Positions 26,201-34,800 of a stretch of DNA of 64,000 nt are shown one piece after another (positions within the stretch are counted from its first letter, which is position 1; each line of letters begins with the position of its first letter). The notes under the pieces were generated by a model. It saw only the letters and a program-made list of their open reading frames with translations, was not told the DNA's origin and did not search any database. The DNA is from Numida meleagris (lineage: Eukaryota > Chordata > Aves > Galliformes > Numididae), in NCBI RefSeq assembly GCF_002078875.1, contig NC_034411.1:2993351-3057350 (forward strand), given 5' to 3'. Made by a program: the position numbers and the translations under genes.

Positions 26201-29200
26201 TGGGATAGGAAAGGCCTCAGCAGCCCCTGGCACCCGGTGGTCGCTATGGTGATGGCGGTTGCCCAACTTTACATGTATCTGCCTTTGCATCATTCCATTT
26301 ACCTTTTTTTAATTTCAGTTCCATCTGCTGTTTCATCCACCACTTCTATGTGTTCATCACTTTCCTCTTGGCTTTCTTCGTCTTCATTATGGACCTGTAA
26401 TTCAGATTCAGAAAGGACAAGTGCTACCTTTTTTCACAGTTCTGTTCTTAAAAATGTTTTCTCCAACCACAGCACATGTGAATGGCTTAGAGGAGGAGAT
26501 ATTCTGTCTGTAATGACTGTCACTGTCACTGCAGAACACTGCCCTTACTTCTGCAGCTACATCAAGGGATTGGAGTATTCCTACAAAAGCACTCTAAGCT
26601 AGAAAATGCATTTGCAAAGCAGATTCTCTAAAAAGAGAAACACATCAGCTAACAAAGTAAAAAGTTAGCTACCCAACAAACTCTGTGTTCTAAAAAGCGC
26701 TGTTCCACGATGTAAAGGTCAGTCTAGCAGGGCTCAGTAGAGCCAAATTATGTACCCACATTTACATGTTCATCACATTTGTAGACTGGATACGTACCCA
26801 AGAATAAGTATACTAACACAAATAAGCCATTAAAAAAAAGGAGAGGGGGAAACAGAATTTGAAAAATCAATTTCTGAAAAGGTCCTTTCATGTCAAATCA
26901 CAATATACTCCAGCTTTTATGTGAACTGTCACTTCAGATGAATCATGAAAAGCAAGTATTAGTCCATTACAGCTTGGAGTCTTCAGAGCTGATCTTTAGT
27001 AGCAAAGATGATGGCACTAACATACTGCCATGTGTGCACAAGTAAGCATTATGACCAATTCCATGCAGCTATATTAAGATGAATGTACATAACATTACAG
27101 AGGTGAGACTAGAACAGAAGAAGGTTGCAGCACACTAACCGCAAGATAGGTTCTAGGCACGAGGCCTCTCTCCCCTTTTGAGTTTTCGGCTACCCACCAG
27201 CCATCCGCCTTCTTATCATGTATAAGTAGGACTTCACCTTTCTTTGCCATTAGGAGAGATGGAGAAAAAAGACAACCAAATATTTCAAAATAATACCAAA
27301 CACAGTTTGAATAACAATTCCATTTTTCCCCACAGGCCACAGGCTACAGCTACCGACTGTGCTGCTACAGAAAGAGGCAAGAGAACACTGAACTCCAGTA
27401 AGACAAATGTAGACTGGGAAAAGCCTTTTATCCTCAAATCCTTCTGAATCCCAAAAGCACAGGATTTAATTACTGCTATAGCTTAATAATGATCAGCAGT
27501 ACCAACATGGCAATAAATTTCTGCAGAGACCTACTTACTGTAAATGTGAGATCCCCTTCCTGCTGTGCATTAAAGTTGCCCACTGCAATGCATTCTTTAA
27601 CATCGGGATCATCCAACAATTTATCCTCATCAGCTTCTTCTTCACTTTCTTCTTCCTCACTACTTTCTCTACTGTCATCATCGTTCTCATCCTCTTCTTT
27701 GTCTTCATCTTCTCTTTGAGGATTTTTCTGACGTCCCTCATTCCTACCCAAAATAAATCCAACTTTTAATCAATTTTTTATTTTTTTTAATTTTTAATAA
27801 ATATTCTTGAAGTCGCTGTAAAAGCCTTACAACATGGGCTTCCCTGTGTTATCCAGATACAAAAATCTCTTTGTAGTCTCTGGCCTGACCTGAAATGGTA
27901 TTTCATCCCTAAGAACAAGACCACAGTGCAACCTACATTATATTTCAGCCATTAACCAAAATCCTCAGAAAACTGCAGCGGGCTTTCTTGACTGCATTAA
28001 TAAAAGAAGCCCCAGAAAAGCCAGCTCTTCTGCAGTTTTTTTTATAGATAATAAGGAGGATAAGCAATCTTTGAGGGTCCTTTCCAGTGCTGCATGTACG
28101 ATTCTATTAAAGTACAGATTCTTTGTTTGGGCTACTTACCCCGTGCAATTTGTAGCTGTGTTATCCTGATCCAAGATACGACCAAGTTTCTGCAGCTGCT
28201 GAGATAGCTTTAGCAATAGTTTTTCTTCTTCTTCTTTCCTCTGATTATAATTCCCAACAGGTGCAGGCTCATCAGCCTGAGAAAGGAAAATACAACAAAT
28301 TTAAATTTTCCCTATGAAGATAGCTTTACAGACACATCTCATGAGTTTTGATATTCCAGGGCAGTGATGACTCACTATTTGGTGATATTTTTCTTGCCTT
28401 TTACTTCAAGATGAAATTTCATGGTATATTTCCAACCTACATTCTCCACTCCCAACACAACACAGTAGGTTGATAAACATCTTTAAATGTATTGGGTCAA
28501 TAAAGATTTTAATGCACACAATAAAGCATTAAAAATATGTTTTCAGATATTATAAATGAATCTCAGAGCTCCCGCTCATAGGTTATGCAGTGCGATGCAT
28601 GGCTTTCATGCTGAGGCACCTAAAATTGAAGGAGGTTTGTGTTCTCTGAATCTTTACCACAATACATTATGGAGAAAACCATTAACAAATCTGCCTCTAT
28701 ACCTACCTTTTTCAAACTATGAAGAGTATTTGTATTCTCATCCACCAATTTCTGCAGCTGCAAACATCTGCATTGAAAGCAAGACAGACAGATGGCGTTT
28801 TCTTAAATCTGGTTGACATCGTAATCATGCAAAATCAATGAAACGTGTACATTTAGATGCCCGTACCTTCTCACAGCTGTACGCACACAAAGCTTTACAA
28901 AAAATATCAACATAATCCCAAATGGTACTTCATAAGCCAAGTGTTTAGTGTCTCCTTAGAAGCGGCATTTTAACAAAACTCTAGAAGCATCAGCATCAGC
29001 ATCAGCAAAAGATTTGGAGCGAAGGGACAAAATGAGATCATCTCCTGGCTCTGACAAGTTCGTGATGACAATCACTCACACAAGAATCCCTGAAGAACGA
29101 AGGGATGCGCAGCTTAATGGCTTATTACCTGTGATGTGCAAGTTCCCACTTAAAACAACCTCAGCCTTGAGGTATGCAAATGGCCTGGAAAACAGACGAG

Positions 29201-31110
29201 TGACAAGAGGCAGGGCAAAGATCTGTAGAGTTACAAGAAAAAAAGGAAAAGTGGGCAGATCTGGCTCCTTCTTAGGATGCAAAAATAAATGGGAAAGGAG
29301 TGAATCTGCCAGATGCTTTGGTCTGCGCCACTAGATGGTTCTTCTTGTAATGCGCAGTTATGCTACACAACTCCTTGCCACTAAAAACGTGACTTCACAA
29401 AAGCATGAGACAAATTAATAGGAAAATAATAATAATCAACAGATGTTAAACAAGGGCACGATGTCTTGACGCAGTGGCACCAATGCATCATCCAAAGTGA
29501 CCAGACATTGGGAGAATACACAGGAAATGCTTTCCCATGCTATGTGCCCCAACCATGTTCATCTGTGTTTACCAACACTACACAACCTCATAGGCACCCA
29601 CTATCCCTACCCAAACCCAGCACTGGGCAGGGTGCTGAGGGAGCCCACCACTGCTGCCCTAGCCTAGTGCTACACGGGGGGAAGGCAGGAGTGCCACTGC
29701 ACCACGCAAGTTCCTCAGTATTGAACTCCTGCTTTCCATAATGCCCAAAAGACCAGGTAATGCTGCATTAAGTGGAGGCTCTGGTGATTTCCCAGCTGAG
29801 CCTCAGCAAGAGAGACCTGGTTCTGTGTCCTGGCAAAGCACGCATGGAGGCAGGTGACGAGTAGTGTCCCCCAAGGGTCCATCTTTGAATGTGTATTCCA
29901 ACATCTTTATCAGTGACACTGACAGTGGGATGGAGTGCACCCTCAGCAAGTTTGCTGATGACACCAAGCTGAGTGGTGTAGTTGATACAACAGAGGAAGG
30001 GATGCCATCCAGGGGGACTCGGACAGGCTTGAAAGGTGGGCCTGTGTGAACCAAACAAGGCCAAGCGCAAGGTGTTGTACTTGGGTCGGGGCAATCTCAG
30101 GTATGTGCACGGACTGGGAGAACTCACTGAGAACAACCCTGCAGAGAAGGACGTGGGGGTCCTGGTAGATGAAAAGCTGGACATGAGCCAGCAGTGTGCG
30201 CTTGCAGCCCGGAAGGCCAGCAGTGTCCTGGGCTGCATCAACAGAGGGGTGGCAACAGGGAGAGGGAGGGGACTGTCCCCCTCTGCTCTGCCCTTGTGAG
30301 GCCCCATCTGCAGCACTGCGTCCAGGCCTGGGGCCCCCAGCACAAGAAGCATGCGGAGCTGTTAGAGCGGGCCCAGAGGAGGGCACAAAGATGCTCAGAG
30401 GGCTGGAGCATCTCTCCTATGAAGAAAGGCTGAAGGAGCTGGGCATATTCAGCCTGGAGAAGAGCATGCTCCAAGGAGACCTCATTGTGACCTTCCTGTG
30501 CCTCAAGGGAGCTTGTAAGCAGGAGGGGGAGCAACTTATTACAGTCCGATAGTTTTAGGACAAAGAGGAACGGCTTTAAACTAAAAGAGTGGGAATTCAG
30601 GTTAGATGTCAGCAGGAAATTTTCACTCAGAGGCTGTGAGACTGGCACAGGCTGCCCGGAAGACTGAGGGTGCCCCATCCCTGGTGGTGCCCACGGTTGT
30701 TTGGAGCCCTGGACAGCCGGATCAGGTGAGGGGCAGCCAGTGAGGGGCAGCCAGCTCACGGCAGAAGGGCTGGAGCTCAATGATCGTTAAGGTCCCTTCA
30801 AACCATCTCCAGCACCGAGCCCGTGCGCGACCGCTGCTCACACCGGCGACGCTCCGGGCTGTGGGTAAGGCCGCAGCCCGCGCCCCGCAGGCACCGCCTC
30901 ACCTCTGCCTCAAGGCCTCCCGCCGCCCGACGGCCGCGCCCGCGCTCTCTGCCCGCAGCGCCTCCACCTGCAACACACGAGAGGCGCCGTCAGCTGCCGG
31001 AGGGGACCGCCCAGCGGCGGAGCGGCTGCCGGTGCCGGTACCTGCGCCAGCAGCTCCCGGCTCTGTCGCTGCACTCGCTGCAGCGGGCCGCGCGCCCGCC
31101 GCCCCGTCAT
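11284..31110 (-). CDS. NPHP1: NPHP1, nephrocystin-1
   Basis: Nephrocystin-1 is a scaffold of the ciliary transition zone and cell junctions. Its loss in humans causes nephronophthisis. Twenty coding exons on the minus strand join without a phase break (2040 nt, 679 aa): 31042-31110, 30903-30967, 28707-28767, 28140-28276, 27539-27743, 27140-27241, 26303-26394, 24674-24716, 24204-24288, 23462-23556, 22585-22713, 21187-21261, 20353-20463, 18769-18851, 17806-17882, 16989-17088, 16479-16591, 14403-14476, 13981-14025, 11284-11562. In order they encode an N-terminal coiled coil, a Glu/Asp-rich block, the SH3 domain (ECIAVGNF to GLVPRTYL), a second acidic block and the long conserved nephrocystin homology domain ([40 protein letters not shown]). 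The length equals the shorter human isoform (about 677 aa). The ATG has a good context (ACC before it). Confidence 0.96.
11563..24673. other. NPHP1 introns of the 3' half
   Basis: Long introns occupy 11563-13980, 14477-16478, 17089-17805, 17883-18768, 18852-20352, 20464-21186, 21262-22584, 22714-23461, 23557-24203 and 24289-24673. Apart from one CR1 tail (21592-21790) and a short (TA)n run near 23361-23380, I see no gene, RNA or ordered repeat. Short open frames inside them lack splice or homology support. Confidence 0.5.
21592..21790 (-). repeat. CR1 3' end fragment, antisense
   Basis: The stretch begins with gaatcacagaatggcttcag and continues through the ccatgggctggctg and gggcacctccatgg blocks typical of the reverse complement of a CR1 3' end. 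It lies in an NPHP1 intron and is the same subfamily type as the copy at 46025-46670. Confidence 0.8.
24820..25010 (-). repeat. Diverged CR1-like reverse transcriptase fragment
   Basis: On the minus strand this region encodes [15 protein letters not shown] and [12 protein letters not shown]. These are decayed forms of the GPVLFNIFIND and [10 protein letters not shown] motifs (the latter includes the catalytic DD) of CR1 ORF2. It lies in the NPHP1 intron directly upstream of the novel intronless unit. Confidence 0.7.
25105..25140 (+). promoter_or_regulatory. TATA box and initiator of the intronless unit
   Basis: TATAAAT lies at 25105-25111. An initiator-like TCAGTC lies at about 25135-25140, 30-32 bases downstream, the canonical spacing. 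With that start site, the first ATG of the transcript would be the one at 25211. Confidence 0.55.
25211..25459 (+). CDS. Intronless 82-aa ORF with PM(D/E)VD repeats, function unknown
   Basis: I do not recognise this protein. It lies antisense inside the NPHP1 intron between coding exons 7 and 8. The ATG at 25211 sits in an excellent Kozak context (ccaccATGG). The frame is open further upstream to 25076, but that part spans the TATA box, so 25211 is preferred. The protein starts MDPPPPKKR, a basic cluster. It then carries three copies of PM(D/E)VD at residues 20-24, 32-36 and 43-47 in a Pro/Glu-rich acidic stretch. It ends in a basic, aromatic tail ([17 protein letters not shown]) and a TGA. 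No signal peptide or membrane helix is evident. Upstream is a TATA/initiator pair and downstream an AATAAA, so the unit looks like a complete small gene or one member of a dispersed family. A processed pseudogene is less likely because the promoter elements are present. Confidence 0.55.
   Translation: MDPPPPKKRTVQASSSKPEPMDVDSPKDNAEPMEVDLPPEEEPMEVDPPPSEPGKHYNIMLAWRRQYIRWQHTRGSRFAPWR
25460..25910 (+). other. 3' untranslated region of the intronless unit, with internal duplication
   Basis: The region between the stop and AATAAA (25901-25906) contains two related copies about 111 bases apart. One starts at about 25575 (ctgaggaaaagggaaggact) and the other at about 25686 (ctgaggaagagggcaggact). 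Each is followed by tgtcctc and later by a ccctg-gcctccaggtg block. The A/T-rich sequence after AATAAA fits a transcript end. GC-rich sequence to about 26250 may belong to the same insertion. Confidence 0.5.
26303..28767 (-). other. NPHP1 acidic blocks and SH3 domain exons
   Basis: Exons 28140-28276 and 27539-27743 encode a Lys/Glu coiled-coil end and an acidic run ([24 protein letters not shown]). They are followed by the first SH3 strand ([19 protein letters not shown]). Exon 27140-27241 completes the SH3 with [14 protein letters not shown] and GLVPRTYLA, which include the ligand-binding Trp and the ALYDY-partner Pro/Tyr positions. Exon 26303-26394 encodes the second acidic block. In humans this region binds p130Cas and other partners. 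Confidence 0.85.
28768..29766. other. NPHP1 intron, non-repeat part
   Basis: This is non-coding sequence upstream (in plus coordinates, right) of exon 3. A short (CATCAG)n-like run of three to four units lies at about 28988-29010. No gene is seen. Confidence 0.45.
29767..30815 (+). repeat. CR1 LINE fragment in NPHP1 intron 2
   Basis: This is a long CR1 3' portion on the plus strand, antisense to NPHP1. Frames give [16 protein letters not shown] (the RT active-site region) and, further on, [22 protein letters not shown], broken by frameshifts. The 3' end carries gtgaggggcagcca in two tandem copies (30726-30754) and a degraded tail (ggtcccttcaaacca). It stops less than 100 bases from NPHP1 coding exon 2. 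Confidence 0.9.
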
Positions 31111-31241
31111 GGTCGCTAGGCAACGGGCTGCGCGGCGCTCGGGAATGACGTCACTTCCGGGAGCACCGCGCGCGTCGGGCCCGGGGTCCGCGTGCGGGTG
31201 GGGTGTAAGAACACAGTGCGAGTCCGAAGCACAAGCAATGC

Positions 31242-31247
31242 TTTAAT
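31242..31247 (-). promoter_or_regulatory. Candidate MTLN polyadenylation signal
   Basis: ATTAAA on the minus strand, about 305 bases after the MTLN stop and 132 bases before the NPHP1 start codon. It would end the MTLN transcript just before NPHP1 transcription begins. Confidence 0.5.
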
Positions 31248-31552
31248 GCTCTCGTTCGCGCCGCCAGCGCGCGCCGCTCGGTCAGCCCCGCGCGGTCCTT
31301 CCCACTCGCGTTCTGTCGTGACGAGATCCGCCGCTCGTTACGCGTGTCCCCGCGCCGTGTCCTCACCGATCGGGGCGATGGAAGTGCCCGGGAACGGTCG
31401 CGGTGCGATCGGTTCTGGCCGCTGGATCATCCCCGGGCATCGCCAAGCGGCGGAGACGCGGCGCTCCGACGCACGGCGACACGGAGCCGAGGGCGGCCCA
31501 CGCGGGGAGGGGAGAGGAGAGGACGGCGGCGGAGAGGACGGCGGTGCCGGGC

Positions 31553-31729
31553 TCAGGCCGCCTCCAGCTGCTCCCGGGCGGCGTCCAGGCGGCGCTGCAG
31601 GCGGCTCTGTCGCCAGCGGAGGAAGCGGCGGCGGGCGCGGGCGGCCTGCCAGCCCACCAGCACGCCGGCGGCGAAGGCGGCCAGCAGCGCCCAGCGTACG
31701 GTGCGCGGCCTCAGCGCCTCCAGCGCCAT
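31553..31729 (-). CDS. MTLN: MTLN, mitoregulin mitochondrial microprotein
   Basis: Mitoregulin is a roughly 56-residue protein of mitochondrial membranes that supports respiratory complexes and lipid oxidation. In humans it was first annotated as a non-coding RNA (LINC00116). This single-exon frame encodes 58 aa. It has a short N-terminus (MALEALRPRTV), one membrane helix (about residues 12-28, ALLAAFAAGVLVGWQA) and a basic amphipathic tail (RARRRFLRWRQSRLQRRL). Human MTLN has the same plan, with a shared GVL-GWQA helix end and RRR-WR-RRLQ tail. The frame is open further upstream, but the short product is the one conserved. The neighbours NPHP1 and BUB1 are the same as in human. It is too short for many gene finders. 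Confidence 0.9.
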   Translation of the reverse strand: MALEALRPRTVRWALLAAFAAGVLVGWQAARARRRFLRWRQSRLQRRLDAAREQLEAA

Positions 31730-31858
31730 CGGGAGCACGGGGATGTGCGCGGCACGGCCCGGCCCGGCCCCTCCTCCTCCGCCTCCCGCTTCCGCCGGCG
31801 GGGGCGGGCCCGTTAAATGCCGCGGGGCCGGCGGGAGGGGTGAAGCGTCTCCCTGGCC

Positions 31859-34800
31859 ATGGCTGAGGCTGCTTCGCAGGTAGCGCCCTCGCCTCGGGCT
31901 GGGGAGGTGGCAGGGAGCGCGAGGGCAGCGTGTGCTCCGTCTCCGCCTTTGGGTCGGGGGGCGGGTCCTTCCTGGGGTATCTCCCTCGCCCCCCGGCACC
32001 CGCTGACCCGCGTTTCTCCCCCTTCCCCAGGAGCTCCTGCTGGCAGCAGCGTTCGTCTCTGATGCGCAGTACAACAGAAATATTCCTTTTAAGACTTCCC
32101 CCGAGGCTGTCAGGTAAGGGGGTCCGCAGGGCTCTGCTCCTGCAGGCGGCCCGTGGGGGGCTGGGGCAAGTTCCTTCTCAGACAGAGCGGTGAGGCGCTG
32201 GCACAGGCTGCCCAGGGAGGTGTTGCGGAGCCGTGGGGATGTGGCACTGAGGGGCATGGTCAGTGGGGGTGGGTTGGGGTTGGACTTGGTGATCTCAGAG
32301 GTCTATTCCAACCTCAGTAGTTCTCTGTTAGGGAGAGCCAGCCCGTGTCTGCAGAGCTGTGCTGAGCTGTCTGGTGGCTGTGAGGCTGGTGGAGGTGGGA
32401 TGGTGAGGAGTCTTCTTGGGTGGGATGTAAAGGGCTGGGTTTAGCTGTAATGTGTGTGTTAAATACAACTCAATGCATCTTATAGGAAGACAAATGAAAC
32501 TTTTTTTTCCTTCTTTTTCTGGAGGTAAAAACCAAAAGGAAGCTGTAGTGCTAGCAGAGATAATGGATATGGGCAGCTCAGTGCTTGCCTGCATGGAAAG
32601 TGGTGCTGGAAGGTGACTGCGTGGGGTATGAGTGGCAGGGTTCTGGTAGCTGGGTAGGAGAACAGCCCTGTGCCAGCTGGCTTGGTGATGGTGGCAACAA
32701 CCCCATGTGCACCAAATGCTTCAGCTAATCCTAGGAGCTTGTGGTGTCTGCTCAGGTGCTTTTTAGCAACAGCAGCAGCTGCTAGAGGCAAGATGTCATT
32801 AAAAGCTTGTTAATTGGCAGTCAGGTAAGTGAAATTCCCAAAACCCAAAGCGATTTTGCCTGCAGTATTGAGTCTCCCAGTTAAGTGCTGGTACAACATC
32901 GGTCACGTCTTTAATTCCCTGAGGCTTAGCTGATGAACCTTCAAGAGATTTGTACTGCCCAAGAATGTTAACTCTGAATAGCTGAAATGAGCAGGTTTTA
33001 CGTGGTGGGGTCTTAGTGCTGTTGTTAAGGACATAATGTTGTGTCATCCATGTTGTACCTTGTACCTCTGTCTGGGGAGATTCACCAGGCAGGTGACATG
33101 ATTACCTGGCAACACTGGCAGCCTATATATTAGCAGAGGAAACCTGTGCTCTTCCTGTAGATGTGCTCCAAAAGGAGCCACTGTTGCATGCTGTTGATCA
33201 AAGCCTCCTGTGAGAGACAGAGCTTGGATGTGTTCATGGTTAATATCAGCAGTCATCAAAGCCTTTGCTGAAGTGGACAGAATACTTCTTGACTTGTGTA
33301 TGTATATAGAAAAGCTTACTCTGACAAAAACTTTTGAACACTTCCCTGTTCTATCTATGCTGCTGTACCCTTCTTCCTTTACTGTTTGGGAAGTTTGTGC
33401 TGTTTTTCCAAGACAGACTTACTGAACACATGAGTACGTACACTGAACCGCTTACTTACAGTGCTGCTGCCTTCTCTCTACAGGCTTTATTATCTCTATA
33501 ACCACTGGTTTATGCGAACAGCCACCTACTTCTTCATCTTTCTCAACCTCTCCCTTGCAGTATTTGAAGAACCTGCTGTGTATCCACTCCCTTTCCTGGT
33601 GAGTTTCCAGGCAGTGCAGAAGTGATAATGCAACTACCATTGTGTTGCTCAGCAGAGCGTTTCATGCTTGAGACACCTTATCAAGGTATAAGGAGGTGGT
33701 TGCTGCTGAACTTCCTATTCATAATTCCCATATGCTGGAATGGGGACAACAATGGGCATAGCAACTGGATACAGTCCAGCTGTCACTGTGGGCATCCACA
33801 ATGGCTGATGTGATTAGGCAGTGTCACATTGCTCCCTTCCACACTTTCAGTCTTTATTTTTTTCTGCACCAGTGTTTGGCAGGTGTACTCCTTAAATCCT
33901 AACCAAATAAAAAGTTACTGGCTCTAACCTGCACTCAGCAGGGAATTTCACAAAAGGAAGCCTAGAACTATTGCCGTGAGCCTGTAGAACAGCCAGCAGC
34001 AAAACTCACTGACAAAACTTTTGTATGGACCCCTTTTTTTTTTTTTCTTGCATGCACCTCAGCCTGAGAATTCTTCTCTGTATGAAGAGGACTAGCATTG
34101 CTCTTGTTAGTCCTGACCCAAGTTCCTTTTCTGTCTGCAGGCCACTTCTGTAGTGGAGGTGTTGTGCCTTCTGGTGTTCTTTGGCCGACTGATGCATTTT
34201 GCAAAAATCACGCGTCGTAATGTATTTTGGAAGGATACCAAGAACATCTGCATCATGGTTGCAATCCTGGTGAGTGAGGTCTAGGGAGCCACAAGGGTTG
34301 AGCTGGGCAATGTGGAGGCAGCTTTTTGTTCCTCCTGTGTCTTTTCTGGGGTCTGCTGCATAAGGGCCACGGCCAAACCAATTGGCACATCAGCCTGTTC
34401 TCACAGACGTGTTGTGTGTGCATCTGGCTTGTCTAGATGGTGAAGACAACTGGATTAGCTCATACATGTTTCCAACCTTGTTTCTGTGGATTTTTCATCC
34501 TCTCTCTTCTACAGCTATCTCTGACTGACTTGGCCATATATGGGGCCCTCAGGATATACAATATAAAGAGTATTCGATGGTCAAGAATTGTGAGGCCCAT
34601 CTTCCTGGTCAACTTTGCAGAGAGTCGCCAGGTAGGGAATGGGTCTAGTGGGGAGTGCTGCTTTCTGAGAACCAAGGGAAAATAGTAGAATATTTTAGGC
34701 AGAAATAGCAGAATTCAGACTCCTCAAAGTGAATTTCTCTTGAGTTGACCTGGAGCAAGACTTTGAGGTGGTGAAAAGGGGTGCATTCTCAGGGATGCTG

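Larger units (their letters stand above)
31111..31960. promoter_or_regulatory. CpG-rich promoter region for NPHP1, MTLN and TPCN3
   Basis: The sequence is very GC- and CpG-rich from about 30.8 to 32.0 kb. It contains the NPHP1 start codon (31110, -), the whole MTLN coding exon (31553-31729, -) and the TPCN3 start codon (31859, +). MTLN and TPCN3 start codons face away from each other, 129 bases apart, so their promoters must overlap. No TATA box is seen, as expected for CpG-island promoters. Confidence 0.65.

Noticed and set aside
27489..27719. Plus-strand Ser-rich frame
   Set aside because: It is the antisense shadow of the Glu/Asp-rich NPHP1 exon 27539-27743.
31192..31883. Long plus-strand frames of 137-224 codons over the CpG region
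   Set aside because: Stop codons are rare in such GC-rich DNA. The frames overlap MTLN on the opposite strand and encode Arg/Pro/Ala-rich sequence with no family likeness.
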